A DNA stretch of 64,000 nt from Litorivita pollutaquae (lineage in GTDB: Bacteria; Pseudomonadota; Alphaproteobacteria; Rhodobacterales; Rhodobacteraceae). The notes under the pieces were generated by a model. That model ran no database searches. It was not told the DNA's origin and was given only the letters and a program-made list of their open reading frames with translations. This document shows positions 15,343 through 25,372 of the stretch, one piece after another. Position numbers and translations under genes: made by a program. Location: NCBI RefSeq assembly GCF_003205515.1, contig NZ_KZ826483.1:1-64000 (forward strand), written 5' to 3'. Every line of letters starts with the position of its first letter. Position 1 is the first letter of the stretch.

Positions 15343-15694
15343 GATGCGGCTCCCCGATGTGTTCTGCGTAAATTTTCAGCAAAATGTGAAAAGTTCAAGC
15401 GGTGTGTCGGGTTTGCCGAACCGCATTTGATTTGAAAATGGTAGTGAGGTTAATTACCTGAAAATGATGACTTAAATTGGTTTGCTGGCAAGGGCGCAGA
15501 GCATGCGTCAAAACCCAACTTTCCCCGAGGGTTGCGAAAACGGTGCCGTCGCCGCGCCGCGACCGGAGAATAGGGCATTGCGCCCGGATGTCGCCCGGGC
15601 GGGATTTGCGGTGCTCTTCGACCTTTCGGTAGCTATCGCTGCAGGGGCGACTGCAATATGTTTTGGGGAAATATGGGAAGTGAGGACCGATTCC
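15343..15694. other. Intergenic region between the HPP pseudogene and the CoxG-like gene
   Basis: About 350 bp. The frame of the downstream gene is open here, but the residues have no family character and a GTGAGGA ribosome site marks the start at 15695. A near-palindrome AGGTTAATTACCT near 15448 is the only structure noticed. Confidence 0.4.
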
Positions 15695-16225
15695 ATGCAA
15701 ATGAATGACCAAAGAGATATCCGTGCCGATCGCGCGACGGTTTGGGCGGCGTTGCTCGACCCCGAAGTTCTGGCGCAATGTGTGCCGGGCACGCAAAGCC
15801 TGACCGGATCCCCCGAAGACGGGTTCGAGGCAACCGTTGTGCAAAAGGTCGGTCCCGTGAAGGCAACGTTCAAAGGCGTTGTCAGCCTGTCAGATATGGT
15901 GCCATTGGAAAGCCTGACGCTGTCCGGCGAAGGCAAAGGCGGCGCGGCGGGTTTTGCCAAGGGCGGTGCCAATGTCCGTTTGGAGGAAATTCCCGAAGGC
16001 ACGCGGTTGATCTATGATGTCGAGGCCAAAGTTGGCGGCAAGTTGGCGCAATTGGGCAGCCGTTTGATTGACGGGTTTGCCAAGAAAATGGCCGATCAGT
16101 TCTTCAGCGATTTTCAATCTGCCATCGAGGGGGACAGCGCCGTCGATGACAAGGCCGAGGATGATGCCACAGACGACGCAGAAAAAGGCACCAAAAAAGG
16201 ATGGGTCAAACGCTTGATCAGCTGA
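15695..16225 (+). CDS. CoxG-like SRPBCC protein (CO dehydrogenase subunit G family)
   Basis: A 176-residue SRPBCC/Bet v1-fold protein that binds lipophilic ligands or membranes. Family markers are IRADRATVWAALLDPEVLAQ, CVPGTQSLTG, the central VKATFKGVVSL and AKVGGKLAQLGSRLIDGFAK. CoxG proteins help to assemble or anchor molybdenum hydroxylases, but many members have no such partner, and no coxSML genes are nearby. The start at 15695 follows GTGAGGA with about 8 bp spacing. The C-terminus is acidic and Lys-rich. A strong terminator follows. Confidence 0.8.
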   Translation: MQMNDQRDIRADRATVWAALLDPEVLAQCVPGTQSLTGSPEDGFEATVVQKVGPVKATFKGVVSLSDMVPLESLTLSGEGKGGAAGFAKGGANVRLEEIPEGTRLIYDVEAKVGGKLAQLGSRLIDGFAKKMADQFFSDFQSAIEGDSAVDDKAEDDATDDAEKGTKKGWVKRLIS

Positions 16226-16254
16226 TGGCCGTATTGCGCAACCGTATCTGAGAG

Positions 16255-16279
16255 GGCCGCCTTTTGGGGCGGCCTTTTT
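16255..16279 (+). terminator. Intrinsic terminator after the CoxG-like gene
   Basis: A perfect 7-bp stem GGCCGCC/GGCGGCC, a six-base loop, and TTTTT at 16275-16279. Confidence 0.85.
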
Positions 16280-16421
16280 GTCTTTGCCTGTGCTTTGGGG
16301 CTTTTGCGGCGGGCGGCTGGTCCTGTGCGTTGGCGCAGGGCGGGGTGCGCAGTTGATTTTCTGGTGCTCCGGCGCTCTGCGCTGTAGCTTGCGTCTCTGG
16401 GAAAAGACAAAAGGCGCGCAG

Positions 16422-17354
16422 ATGACAGCAATTGTATCAGTGAAAGACCTTCGCAAGGTCTATGATGGCGGCTTCGAGGCGCTCAAAGGCGTGACGTTGG
16501 AGATTGAAGAGGGCGAGATTCTGGCCCTGCTTGGTCCCAATGGTGCGGGGAAAACCACTTTGATCTCCGCACTATGCGGAATCACTGTGCCGACGGGCGG
16601 TTCGGCGACGGTGGGGGGCTATGATATCATAGAAAGCTACCGCGATACGCGGCGGCTCATTGGGTTGGTGCCGCAAGATTTATCTCTGGAACCGTTTGAA
16701 AAGGTGATCACTTCGGTGCGGTTGAGCCGCGGGCTGTTTGGTTTGCGGCGCGATGAGGCCTTGATCGAGGATATCCTGCGTAGACTGTCCTTGTGGGACA
16801 AGCGGAACGATCAAATCAAAACTCTGTCCGGCGGGATGAAGCGGCGGGTGCTTATCGCCAAGGCGCTGAGCCACGAACCACGGGTTTTGTTTCTTGATGA
16901 GCCGACCGCAGGCGTCGATGTCGAATTGCGCCGCGATATGTGGGAGATCGTTGCGGATCTTAAAACTCAAGGCGTGACGATCATTTTGACCACGCATTAC
17001 ATTGAAGAGGCCGAAGCCATTGCCGACCGCATCGGCGTCATCACAGATGGCCAGATTTTGTTGGTGCAAGATACGGCAACCTTGATGCGGCAAATGGGGC
17101 GCAAGGAATTGCGCATTGATCTGAAAACGCCGGTGGAGGCGGTACCGCCTGTGCTGGGCGGTTATGATCTGCAACTGACGGCTGACGGCGCGGCGTTGAG
17201 CTACAGCTATGACACCAATGCCGATGGCACGGGGATCACCGCGCTGTTGGGGGATCTGGCCAAGGCCGGTTTGGCATTGGCCGATATCCACACCAAACAA
17301 TCCAGCCTCGAAGAAATTTTCGTCGGCCTCGTTCACAAGGAGGATGCGTCATGA
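16422..17354 (+). CDS. ABC transporter ATP-binding protein (ABC-2 exporter, YadG-like)
   Basis: A 310-residue ATPase with Walker [11 protein letters not shown]-loop LVPQDL, signature [10 protein letters not shown], Walker [13 protein letters not shown] and the H-loop THYIEEAE. The C-terminal extension of about 80 residues is typical of DrrA/YadG-type exporter ATPases. The start at 16422 ([14 protein letters not shown]) fits family alignments; the longer open frame upstream has no family character and overlaps the terminator. It overlaps the permease gene by four bases (ATGA). Confidence 0.9.
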   Translation: MTAIVSVKDLRKVYDGGFEALKGVTLEIEEGEILALLGPNGAGKTTLISALCGITVPTGGSATVGGYDIIESYRDTRRLIGLVPQDLSLEPFEKVITSVRLSRGLFGLRRDEALIEDILRRLSLWDKRNDQIKTLSGGMKRRVLIAKALSHEPRVLFLDEPTAGVDVELRRDMWEIVADLKTQGVTIILTTHYIEEAEAIADRIGVITDGQILLVQDTATLMRQMGRKELRIDLKTPVEAVPPVLGGYDLQLTADGAALSYSYDTNADGTGITALLGDLAKAGLALADIHTKQSSLEEIFVGLVHKEDAS

Positions 17355-18112
17355 ATGTGAACGCCGTCCGCGCAATCTATTTGTATGAAATGTCTCGGTT
17401 TTTTCGCACCATTTTACAGAGCTTCATTTCGCCGGTGATCTCGACCTCGTTGTATTTCGTGGTCTTCGGTGCCGCGATTGGCAGTCGCATCGATCAGGTC
17501 GAAGGGGTGTCCTACGGGGCCTTTATCGTGCCGGGGTTGATCATGCTTTCGGTGATGACCCAAGCCATATCCAACGCCTCGTTCGGGATCTATTTTCCAA
17601 AATTCATCGGCACGATCTATGAGTTGCTCTCCGCGCCGGTGAATTTCCTCGAGATCGTTTTGGGATACGTCGGGGCGGCGGCGACCAAGGCCTTGTTCAT
17701 TGGGATGGTGATACTTGGCACCGCGAGCCTGTTCGTCGATCTGGAAATTCAGCACCCGATTGCGATGATGGCCTTTATGGTGCTCACTTGCGTCTCCTTT
17801 GCACTATTTGGCTTCATCATCGGGATATGGGCGCAGAACTTTGAGCAACTGCAATTGATCCCGCTTTTGGTGATCACGCCGCTGGTTTTCCTCGGGGGCT
17901 CGTTCTATTCGATCAAAATGTTGCCGCCGATTTGGCAGACCATCACGCTGTTCAATCCTGTGGTGTATTTGATCTCTGGGTTTCGATGGGCGTTTTTCGG
18001 CGTGCAGGACGTCGATGTCGGGCTGAGCCTATTGGCGATCCTCGGCTTCACGTCGATCTGTCTTGGACTGATCTGGTGGATTTTCAAAACCGGCTACCGT
18101 ATCCGTAGCTAA
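17351..18112 (+). CDS. ABC-2 type transporter permease (YadH-like)
   Basis: A 253-residue integral membrane protein with about six hydrophobic segments and the ABC-2 family motif [18 protein letters not shown] followed by [12 protein letters not shown]. It is translationally coupled to the preceding ATPase gene. Together they should form an efflux or lipid/polysaccharide export pump; the substrate cannot be told from sequence. Confidence 0.9.
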   Translation: MNVNAVRAIYLYEMSRFFRTILQSFISPVISTSLYFVVFGAAIGSRIDQVEGVSYGAFIVPGLIMLSVMTQAISNASFGIYFPKFIGTIYELLSAPVNFLEIVLGYVGAAATKALFIGMVILGTASLFVDLEIQHPIAMMAFMVLTCVSFALFGFIIGIWAQNFEQLQLIPLLVITPLVFLGGSFYSIKMLPPIWQTITLFNPVVYLISGFRWAFFGVQDVDVGLSLLAILGFTSICLGLIWWIFKTGYRIRS

Positions 18113-18204
18113 ATGATGCGAATGCGCGATGGGCGGCGGGTTTCTTTGGTCCGCCGCTTGCGCGTGACTTGTTTGTGGCGCAGATGCGCTCTACATCCGA
18201 TGAC

Positions 18205-19002
18205 ATGAAGCGATTTATCCCATTTGTAAAAACACCGCCGACCGTGTCGGTCATGCGCCTGTCCGGGTCCATCGGCACAGGCAACCGCAGCGCTTTGTCG
18301 GATGAGGCATTGGCCCCGATGATCGAACGTGCGTTCCGGCGCGGCAAACCCAGCGCTGTGGCCCTGTTGATCAATTCGCCCGGCGGATCGCCGGTGCAAT
18401 CATCGTTGATCGGCGCACGTATCCGGCGGCTTGCCGAGGAAAAAAAGGTGCCGGTTCTGGCCTTTGTCGAAGATGTCGCGGCGTCGGGCGGGTATTGGCT
18501 CGCTGCTGCCGCAGATGAGATTTACGCCGATGACAGCTCGATCCTCGGGTCCATTGGCGTTATCTCCGCCGGTTTTGGCGCGCATGTTTTCTTGGCCCGG
18601 CAAGGGGTCGAGCGGCGGGTTTATACGGCAGGGACCAGCAAATCCATGCTAGACCCGTTCCGCCCCGAGAATCCCGAGGATGTCGAACGTCTCAAAGAAA
18701 TGCTTACGCAGATACACGGCAATTTTATTGCCCAAGTCAAAACGCGCCGTGGCGGGAAACTTCAAGATGGCGTTGATCTGTTTAATGGCGATATTTGGGT
18801 TGGAGCCAAAGCGGTCGAGGTCGGATTGGCCGATGGGATCGCCCATATGATGCCGCATCTCAAAGAGCGGTTCGGCAAAGATGTGCGTATTCGCCGGTAT
18901 GGACCGCGCCGCTCTGTGTTGCAGCGCTTCGGGGCGCGGATCGTTGGGGATGCGCTCGGTGCCGTGGAAGAACGCGCCGATTTTGCGCGCTTCGGTCTGT
19001 GA
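18205..19002 (+). CDS. S49 family serine peptidase (SppA/SohB-like)
   Basis: About 265 residues. The S49 fold is shown by LLINSPGGSPVQSSLI, the nucleophile Ser in DVAASGGYWLAAAADEI, and SILGSIGVIS. It is the short, single-domain form that degrades cleaved signal peptides or membrane protein fragments. It lacks the N-terminal membrane anchor of E. coli SppA, so localisation is uncertain. ATG 18205 is chosen because family similarity begins there; ATG 18184 in the same frame is possible. Confidence 0.85.
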   Translation: MKRFIPFVKTPPTVSVMRLSGSIGTGNRSALSDEALAPMIERAFRRGKPSAVALLINSPGGSPVQSSLIGARIRRLAEEKKVPVLAFVEDVAASGGYWLAAAADEIYADDSSILGSIGVISAGFGAHVFLARQGVERRVYTAGTSKSMLDPFRPENPEDVERLKEMLTQIHGNFIAQVKTRRGGKLQDGVDLFNGDIWVGAKAVEVGLADGIAHMMPHLKERFGKDVRIRRYGPRRSVLQRFGARIVGDALGAVEERADFARFGL

Positions 19003-19003
19003 C

Positions 19004-19171
19004 GTGATTTTCAAGATTGTCACTCTGTTTTTGGTGGGCATGGGTGTGTTAGCCATGTTCGGCAAGGCGCGCTTTCCCGGCCAGAAACGGTTGGCGGCGG
19101 CACGCTGTTCGAAATGCGGGCGCTACCGGATCGGCAAGGGGCCGTGCGGTTGCGGCAAGAATAAGGGCTGA
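19004..19171 (+). CDS. Small membrane protein with a C-terminal zinc ribbon
   Basis: A 55-residue protein starting at GTG 19004, one base after the stop of the peptidase gene. An N-terminal hydrophobic helix (IVTLFLVGMGVLAMFG) is followed by a basic linker and a four-Cys zinc ribbon (CSKC and CGCG with GRYRIGKGP between). I recall proteins of this shape as conserved in Rhodobacteraceae. Function unknown. It ends 5 bp before the antiporter ATG. Confidence 0.7.
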   Translation: MIFKIVTLFLVGMGVLAMFGKARFPGQKRLAAARCSKCGRYRIGKGPCGCGKNKG

Positions 19172-19176
19172 ACGTG

Positions 19177-20136
19177 ATGGAATGGCTTTTGGCCGGTTTA
19201 GGTTTGGTGATCTTGCTGCTGGCAGGGGACGCGTTGGTCAAAGGCGCGGTGAACCTTGCATTGCGGGTGGGTATTCCGGCCTTGATTGTCTCTTTGACGA
19301 TTGTGGCCTTTGGCACGTCGGCGCCGGAGTTGTTGATTGCGATCAGCGCGGTCAGTGAGGGAAAGCCGGGGCTGGCTCTTGGCAATGTGGTCGGATCGAA
19401 CACCGCCAATATTTTGCTGGTTTTGGGCATTCCCGCATTGCTCGCGGTCATGCATACATCGCAATGCAACACACGAAAATCCTATATTTTCATGATTGTG
19501 GCGACGCTTTTGTTCATTGGACTGGCCTTTACGGGGACCTTCACGGCGGTGTCGGGCTTGATCCTTCTGGGGGCTTTGGCTCTGGTTTTAGCCGATGCGT
19601 TTCGTGATGCGGGTGCCCACCGCAAGGCGGGGGCGGCGGCGGCTTTGCTGGCCGATCCCGAAGAGGAGGTCGAAGGCGCGGATCCGGATATGCCATGGTG
19701 GAAGATCGGCGTTTTTCTCGGGCTCGGGCTGATCGGTTTGCCGTTGGGTGCGGATATCCTGGTTGAAAATGCCTCGATCATCGCGCGCGATTTTGGTGTC
19801 TCGGATACGGTGATCGGCCTGACGCTGGTGGCATTGGGGACCTCGTTGCCGGAGCTGGCGACCACGGTGATGGCAGCGCTGCGCAGGCAAGCGGATGTCG
19901 CGCTTGGCAACGTCATCGGCTCGAATATGTTCAATCTTCTGGCCATCATCGGCATTGCCAGTTTGGTTGGCCCGATCCCGGTTGATCCGGAATTCTTGCG
20001 GTTTGATCTTTGGGTGATGTTGGGTGCGTCCTTGTTGCTCGTGCCCTTTGTGTTCTTGGCGCGCGATATCACCCGCATCTGGGGGATTTTTCTGACGGCG
20101 CTTTATTTAGGTTATGTTGTGATTATTCTGATTTAG
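19177..20136 (+). CDS. Calcium/sodium antiporter (CaCA family, YrbG-like)
   Basis: A 319-residue protein with two inverted sets of membrane segments, each carrying the alpha-repeat motif: VAFGTSAPELLIAISA in the first half and LVALGTSLPELATTVMA in the second, with GNVVGSNTANI and GNVIGSNMFN following. It exchanges cations across the inner membrane. The central cytoplasmic loop is acidic (EEEVEGADPD). ATG 19177 is preferred over the adjacent GTG. Confidence 0.9.
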   Translation: MEWLLAGLGLVILLLAGDALVKGAVNLALRVGIPALIVSLTIVAFGTSAPELLIAISAVSEGKPGLALGNVVGSNTANILLVLGIPALLAVMHTSQCNTRKSYIFMIVATLLFIGLAFTGTFTAVSGLILLGALALVLADAFRDAGAHRKAGAAAALLADPEEEVEGADPDMPWWKIGVFLGLGLIGLPLGADILVENASIIARDFGVSDTVIGLTLVALGTSLPELATTVMAALRRQADVALGNVIGSNMFNLLAIIGIASLVGPIPVDPEFLRFDLWVMLGASLLLVPFVFLARDITRIWGIFLTALYLGYVVIILI

Positions 20137-20156
20137 GCACCAAAACGGAGGCCCAT

Positions 20157-20951
20157 ATGATGCAAGAGATCCAACCACGCGCTTTGATTACCGGAGCGGG
20201 AAAACGGCTTGGCCGGGCGATGGCGATATATGTGGCGCATCGCGGATTTGATGTGGCCGTGCATTACGCCCGCTCAAAGGCCGAGGCCGAAGATGTGGTG
20301 CGCGAAATTCGCGATCTGGGGCGTCATGCTATTGCAATCAAGGCCGATGTTCTTAACGAGGGCGAGGTGCAGCATTTGTTGCCTGCGGCGGCTGCCGCGT
20401 TGGGCGGGCCGATCACGTGCCTTGTGAACAATGCGTCGATTTTTGAATATGACAACATCGAAAGCACCACGCGAACCACATGGGACCGGCATTTCGAGAG
20501 CAATCTGCGCGCGCCCTTTGTCTTGACGCAGGCGATGGCCGATGCGATCCCCGCGCCGGGTATGGATGCCCATGGCGAACCGGTGGCCCAAGGGTTGGTG
20601 ATCAACATGGTGGATCAGCGGGTGCGCAAGCTGACGCCGGAATTTATGTCCTATACCTTGGCGAAGGCGGGGCTTTGGACATTGACACAGACGGCGGCGC
20701 AGGCGCTGGCGCCGCGTGTGCGGGTGAATGCGATCGGGCCGGGCCCGACCTTGCGGGGCGCGCGGCAAACCAAGGCACATTTCGATGACCAGCGGGCCGC
20801 AACGGTGCTACACCGGGGGGCAAATCCGGCGGATATTACGGCGGCTTTGGGCTATTTCCTTGATGCGCCTGCCGTCACGGGGCAGCTGCTGTGCGTCGAT
20901 GGCGGGCAGCATTTGGGCTGGCAGACGCCTGATGTTTTGGGCGTGGAATAG
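20157..20951 (+). CDS. SDR-family oxidoreductase (FolM/pteridine-reductase-like)
   Basis: A 264-residue short-chain dehydrogenase with the NADP-binding glycine motif TGAGKRLGRAMA, NNAS, the catalytic Y-x-x-x-K in SYTLAKAGL, and a C-terminal PAVTGQLLCVDGGQHL. The start TGAGKRLG rather than TGGSRGIG and the sequence DNIESTTRTTWDRH resemble dihydropteridine/FolM-type members. GGAG at 20147-20150 supports ATG 20157. Substrate is inferred only. Confidence 0.8.
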   Translation: MMQEIQPRALITGAGKRLGRAMAIYVAHRGFDVAVHYARSKAEAEDVVREIRDLGRHAIAIKADVLNEGEVQHLLPAAAAALGGPITCLVNNASIFEYDNIESTTRTTWDRHFESNLRAPFVLTQAMADAIPAPGMDAHGEPVAQGLVINMVDQRVRKLTPEFMSYTLAKAGLWTLTQTAAQALAPRVRVNAIGPGPTLRGARQTKAHFDDQRAATVLHRGANPADITAALGYFLDAPAVTGQLLCVDGGQHLGWQTPDVLGVE

Positions 20952-21252
20952 CCTGCGTCACAGCCCCCCGCGTCAAGTTGTGCACCTAGGCCGGCCGCGT
21001 AACGTTAGTGTTACAAAAACTTCAATGTTTTCAGTATTTTGGCAAGAGTATAAAAATATATTTATATATTTCAAATGCTTATCTATCCGCCTGTTTTTTG
21101 TGCAATTCCGCAAGGCCGCCTAAAATGAAGGGAAAATTCCACGTCACGCAGGACTACGCACAGAGTTATCCACAGAAAAGGTGGACAGGTTTTCTGTTGC
21201 TCTTCTGGTGAGGAGATTGCAGGGGGCGGATAAGAATCATATCTAGGGCCTT
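20952..21252. other. AT-rich intergenic region upstream of uvrC
   Basis: About 300 bp holding an inverted repeat GTAAC-N6-GTTAC (20999-21014), an unusually AT-rich block (about 21015-21095), and a perfect DnaA-box match TTATCCACA at 21166-21174. No gene seen. It probably contains the uvrC promoter. Confidence 0.5.
21166..21174 (+). promoter_or_regulatory. DnaA-box match
   Basis: TTATCCACA, a perfect DnaA consensus 9-mer, 79 bp before uvrC. A lone box can arise by chance. DnaA control of uvrC is a possibility only. Confidence 0.3.
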
Positions 21253-23127
21253 ATGAGCGAAGCATCTGAACATACGCCTGCGCAGCCTTTGACCGGCCAT
21301 GCGTTGATTGCGGACTACCTGAAGCGGCTGGACAGTTCGCCGGGGGTTTACCGCATGCTCGATGCGCAGGCGCGGGTGCTTTATGTTGGCAAGGCGCGTA
21401 ACCTGCGGGCGCGGGTGTCAAGTTACGCGCGGCGGACCGGTCATTCGGCGCGCATTGCGCGGATGATTTCCGAAACCGCGTCGATGATGTTCCTGACCAC
21501 CAAAACGGAAACCGAGGCGCTTTTGCTTGAGCAGAACCTGATCAAGCAGTTGAAACCGCATTACAATGTGCTGTTGCGCGACGACAAAAGTTTCCCCAAT
21601 ATTATGCTATCGGCGCATGAATATCCGCGGATCAGCAAGCATCGCGGCGCCAAAAAGGGCAAAGGCACGTTTTTCGGACCCTTCGCCAGCGCCGGTGCCG
21701 TCAACCGGACCTTGACGCAATTGCAGCGGGTGTTCTTGTTGCGCAATTGTTCTGATAGCGATTTTGCCGGACGGACGCGGCCGTGCTTGCAATATCAAAT
21801 CAAACGTTGCTCCGGTCCGTGCACCGGGATGATTGCGAACGCCGATTACGCGCAAAGCGTAGCGGATGCGAAAGATTTTTTGTCGGGGCGTTCGACACAG
21901 ATTCAAAACCGGTTGGCCAAGGATATGCAGGCCGCATCAGAGGCGATGGAATTTGAACGCGCGGCGGCGTTGCGTGATCGGATCAAAGCCTTGACTGCGG
22001 TGCAAACGGTGCAGGGAATTAACCCGCGCACCGTCGAAGAGGGTGATATCATCGCGCTGCATATGGAAGGGGGACAGGCCTGCGTGCAAGTGTTCTTCAT
22101 CCGCGCCCACCAAAATTGGGGCAATCGTGATTTTTACCCGAGAATCGGCATAGATATGGAGGCACCAGAGGTGCTTGAAGCCTTCATCGGCCAATTTTAC
22201 GACAGCAAAGAACCGCCAAAGCAATTGATCCTGTCGCATCCGATTGAAAATTTGGATCTGATGCAAGCGGCGTTGAGCGAGAGGTTGGGGCGCAGGGTCG
22301 AGATATTGGTGCCGCAGCGGGGGGAGAAAGCCGAATTGGTCGATGGGGCGTTACGCAACGCCCGCGAAAGCCTTGCTCGGCGCATGGCCGAAGGTGCAAC
22401 TCAGATCAAATTATTGAAGGGGCTGGCGGAGGCCTTTGATTTGGAGGGCCCGCCGCAGCGCATCGAGGTCTATGACAACAGCCATATTCAGGGTGCCCAT
22501 GCGGTGGGCGCGATGATTGTTGCCGGTCCCGAGGGTATGATGAAAAACCAATACCGCAAGTTTGACATTCGCGGCGATGATCTGACACCGGGTGATGATT
22601 TCGGCATGATGAAAGAGGTGTTGTCCCGCCGGTTCAAGCGGTTGAAAAAGGAAGACCCCGACCGCACCAATGGCATGTGGCCGGATCTTTTGTTGATTGA
22701 CGGCGGCGCGGGGCAGGTCTCTGCCGTGGCGCAGATCATGCGCCAGCACGGGGTCGACAATATTGCGATGGTGGGCGTGGCCAAGGGCGTCGACCGGGAT
22801 CATGGCAAGGAAGAGTTTCACCGCATCGGCGCACGACCCTTCGCGTTGCAACGCAATGATCCGGTGCTTTATTTTGTGCAGCGGCTGCGCGACGAGGCGC
22901 ACCGGTTTGCCATTGGCACCCATCGCGCCAAACGCAGCAAAGCCATCGGCGCGACGCCCTTGGACGAGGTGCCGGGCGTTGGCGCGGCGCGCAAACGGGC
23001 GCTTTTGGCGCATTTCGGATCGGCCAAGGCGGTGAGCCGCGCAGGGCTGGCGGATCTCAAGGCTGTGGACGGCGTGTCAAACGCGTTGGCCGAAACGATT
23101 TATGCGTTCTTCCACGAAAAAGGCTGA
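21253..23127 (+). CDS. uvrC: UvrABC excinuclease subunit C
   Basis: A 624-residue UvrC with all expected parts. These are an N-terminal GIY-YIG nuclease ([23 protein letters not shown]), a UVR domain around 205-235, and the RNase H-like UvrC nuclease ([28 protein letters not shown]). The C-terminus has a double HhH ([35 protein letters not shown]). It makes both incisions around a lesion marked by UvrB in nucleotide excision repair. Confidence 0.97.
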   Translation: MSEASEHTPAQPLTGHALIADYLKRLDSSPGVYRMLDAQARVLYVGKARNLRARVSSYARRTGHSARIARMISETASMMFLTTKTETEALLLEQNLIKQLKPHYNVLLRDDKSFPNIMLSAHEYPRISKHRGAKKGKGTFFGPFASAGAVNRTLTQLQRVFLLRNCSDSDFAGRTRPCLQYQIKRCSGPCTGMIANADYAQSVADAKDFLSGRSTQIQNRLAKDMQAASEAMEFERAAALRDRIKALTAVQTVQGINPRTVEEGDIIALHMEGGQACVQVFFIRAHQNWGNRDFYPRIGIDMEAPEVLEAFIGQFYDSKEPPKQLILSHPIENLDLMQAALSERLGRRVEILVPQRGEKAELVDGALRNARESLARRMAEGATQIKLLKGLAEAFDLEGPPQRIEVYDNSHIQGAHAVGAMIVAGPEGMMKNQYRKFDIRGDDLTPGDDFGMMKEVLSRRFKRLKKEDPDRTNGMWPDLLLIDGGAGQVSAVAQIMRQHGVDNIAMVGVAKGVDRDHGKEEFHRIGARPFALQRNDPVLYFVQRLRDEAHRFAIGTHRAKRSKAIGATPLDEVPGVGAARKRALLAHFGSAKAVSRAGLADLKAVDGVSNALAETIYAFFHEKG

Positions 23128-23425
23128 CTGTCATAGGGCGAAACCGCGTCGTTTTAATATGCGGTCCTTATCGCACTCGGGCGCATTCTCTCGCATGCCT
23201 ACTGACGCGCGATGTGCGCGTGGGGCAGTTTGCATTGCCATGGCGATGCCGGCCAATGCGATCATATCGGGCTTGCCGTTGGCGATAAATGCCTTTGTCC
23301 TCCTGCGGCGCGGGGGGCAGCCCGGCGGCCATGGTTGCGAGTTCCTCGCCTCTGCGGAGATTTCTGTTTCCGGCGCTGGCGTGCGCCATCTTCCCTCTGC
23401 CTGCAAGACGGGTTAGGAATGGGAC
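23128..23425. other. Intergenic region between uvrC and pgsA
   Basis: About 300 bp. Short open frames exist on both strands here, including one with a hydrophobic stretch (IAMAMPANAIISGLPLAINA). None has a good start or resemblance, so I call no gene. Confidence 0.4.
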
Positions 23426-24085
23426 ATGACATGGAACCTGCCCAATATTCTCACCGTCATCCGGTTGCTGGCCGCACCGGGTGTTGCCGTGATGTTTCTT
23501 TATTTCACGAGACCTTATGCCGATTGGTTTGCGCTTTTACTCTTTACGGGGGCGGCGGTTACCGATTGGTTTGACGGATATCTGGCGCGTGCATGGGGTC
23601 AAGAAACCAAACTGGGCGCGATGCTCGATCCGATTGCCGACAAGGCGATGGTAGTCATCGCCTTGATGGTGATCATTGGCTATTCGTCTCTGTCGCCTTG
23701 GCTTGTATTGCCTGCTACGGTGATCTTGTTTCGCGAGGTGTTTGTCTCGGGGCTGCGCGAATATCTGGGCGACACGGCGGGCACGCTGAAGGTCACGAAA
23801 TTGGCGAAATGGAAGACCACGACGCAAATGGTTGCGATTGCGGTGATCTTTGCACAAGGCGTGTTCGAGCATTATTTCGGTATGTCGATTTTCGGCATGG
23901 ATAGCGCCATGGTGCGCGACATTCTGGATGGCCATGAAGAGGATATTCTCGGCTTGAAGTGGAAAATGACGGGGATGGTTTGGGCCGGTCACGCGGGGCT
24001 TTGGCTCTTGTGGATTGCGGCGTTTCTCACCTTTGTGACGGGGGTCGACTACCTGCGCAAATCGCTGCCGTATCTAAAGGATTGA
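23426..24085 (+). CDS. pgsA: CDP-diacylglycerol-glycerol-3-phosphate 3-phosphatidyltransferase
   Basis: A 219-residue membrane enzyme of the CDP-alcohol phosphotransferase family, with the signature D-G-x2-A-R-x8-G-x3-D-x3-D visible in DWFDGYLARAWGQETKLGAM and LDPIADKA. The N-terminus (WNLPNILTVIRLLAAPGV) is characteristic of PgsA. It makes phosphatidylglycerophosphate for phosphatidylglycerol and cardiolipin. A moaD gene follows after 4 bp, a common alphaproteobacterial arrangement. Confidence 0.95.
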   Translation: MTWNLPNILTVIRLLAAPGVAVMFLYFTRPYADWFALLLFTGAAVTDWFDGYLARAWGQETKLGAMLDPIADKAMVVIALMVIIGYSSLSPWLVLPATVILFREVFVSGLREYLGDTAGTLKVTKLAKWKTTTQMVAIAVIFAQGVFEHYFGMSIFGMDSAMVRDILDGHEEDILGLKWKMTGMVWAGHAGLWLLWIAAFLTFVTGVDYLRKSLPYLKD

Positions 24086-24089
24086 CGCG

Positions 24090-24335
24090 ATGGACGTTCT
24101 CTATTTTGCATGGGTGCGCGAACGGATCGGCCTCCCCAAAGAGCGGGTTGAAACCTCGGCGGAGACGGTGCGGGATCTGGTGGCGGAGCTTGTGGCGCGT
24201 GAGGAGCGCTATGAGGCTGCCTTCGCCGATTTGAGCGCCCTGCGTGTGGCGGTCGATCAAGAGCTGTCAGATTTCGACGCGCCGCTCGGTGATGCGCGCG
24301 AAGTGGCGTTTTTCCCCCCGATGACGGGCGGTTGA
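24090..24335 (+). CDS. moaD: Molybdopterin synthase small subunit MoaD
   Basis: An 81-residue ubiquitin-like sulfur carrier ending in the diagnostic TGG. The C-terminal Gly is thiocarboxylated and donates sulfur to precursor Z in the MoaD2-MoaE2 complex. It sits between pgsA and moaE with gaps of 4 and 3 bp. Confidence 0.95.
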   Translation: MDVLYFAWVRERIGLPKERVETSAETVRDLVAELVAREERYEAAFADLSALRVAVDQELSDFDAPLGDAREVAFFPPMTGG

Positions 24336-24338
24336 GCG

Positions 24339-24791
24339 ATGACGGACACGGCCATGGTGCAGGTGCAAGAGGCCGCCTTCGATTTGGGGGCCGAGCTTGA
24401 CAGCTTTGGCACCGGCCTTGCCGATATGGGCGCCATTGTCAGCTTCACCGGTGTCGTGCGCGATGTGGACGGCGGGCTCGAAGCAATGGAAATCGAACAT
24501 TATCCCGGTATGACGGCCAAAGCTCTCGAAGCCATTGCCGCCGATGCGATGGGGCGCTGGTCCCTCGGCGGGGTTAAGATCATTCACCGATTTGGGCGGC
24601 TCGTCCCCGGCGATCAAATCATGATGGTCGCCACGGCGGCCCGCCACCGCAAGGATGCCTTTGAGGCCGCCGAGTTTTTGATGGATTACCTGAAATCGCG
24701 CGCGCCATTTTGGAAAAAAGAACATCTCAAGGACGGGGCGCAATGGGTTGCGGCGCGGGGTGAGGATGAAGACGCTTTGCGTCGGTGGTAG
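24339..24791 (+). CDS. moaE: Molybdopterin synthase catalytic subunit MoaE
   Basis: A 150-residue protein with the MoaE features GAIVSFTGVVRD, IEHYPGMTAKALEAI, the hydrophilic VHRFG-type segment (IHRFGRLVPGDQIM), HRKDAFEAAEFLMDYLK, and the catalytic Lys in APFWKKEHL. It adds two dithiolene sulfurs to make molybdopterin, using MoaD encoded just upstream. Confidence 0.95.
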   Translation: MTDTAMVQVQEAAFDLGAELDSFGTGLADMGAIVSFTGVVRDVDGGLEAMEIEHYPGMTAKALEAIAADAMGRWSLGGVKIIHRFGRLVPGDQIMMVATAARHRKDAFEAAEFLMDYLKSRAPFWKKEHLKDGAQWVAARGEDEDALRRW

Positions 24792-24949
24792 GGTATCATC
24801 ACAGCGGTTTTTGGGACGTTGAGCCACCTCGCTTGCGCGCGGTTTCGGGCCAGCGGCATATGTTTGCGCCCGCATATGTTAGCACCCCGAATGCGGGTCT
24901 TGCGCATGGCAGCCCCGGATTTTGATGGTTCGGGGCGCTTGCGGCTGGA

Positions 24950-25276
24950 CTATCCGAGGTTGTTTTTCTCGATCCATGCGCGCAGTTCTTCGGCCTCTTG
25001 GCGCGCATCACGTAGACCGTCCATCGCAGCCGAAAGCTCGGCTTCGGTTTGGGCCAATTGATTGCTCAATTCCGCTTCGCGCTGCTGCAAGTAAAGTATC
25101 GCCTGATCGCGGGTTTCTTCGGCTTCATGCAGATCCTGCGCCATTTTCTCCAATTCGCCCATGTCGGATTTCGACACGCGGGTGAACCGATGGATCACCC
25201 AATAGGCAAACCAGCCCATGCAAAAGGCGACAAAGAGAATGATCGCGGTGGCGATGATGAATTCGGTTCTGTTCAT
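24950..25276 (-). CDS. Small membrane-anchored coiled-coil protein
   Basis: A 108-residue protein with one N-terminal membrane helix (IIATAIILFVAFCMGWFAYW) and a long charged coiled coil (about 40-100, rich in E, A, Q and L). I recognise no enzyme motif. The next gene upstream on this strand, the OmpA-like gene, ends 97 bp away, so co-transcription is possible and an envelope role fits. Confidence 0.65.
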   Translation of the reverse strand: MNRTEFIIATAIILFVAFCMGWFAYWVIHRFTRVSKSDMGELEKMAQDLHEAEETRDQAILYLQQREAELSNQLAQTEAELSAAMDGLRDARQEAEELRAWIEKNNLG

Positions 25277-25372
25277 GTCTGGCCCTTGATCTTGCGTAAT
25301 CTTGTCCTGTGCGCGCTGCCGTTGGCGGGCGAAATATGCGCGAAGGTTGGTTGTCTCTCCCGCGTCACGGGA

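Noticed and set aside
20952-21252. Replication origin at the AT-rich block with a DnaA box
   Set aside because: Only one DnaA box and no origin-linked genes nearby (dnaA, dnaN, hemE, repABC).
23102-23416. A plus-strand frame of 104 codons between uvrC and pgsA
   Set aside because: It starts inside uvrC, has no ribosome site and an equally long frame exists on the other strand.
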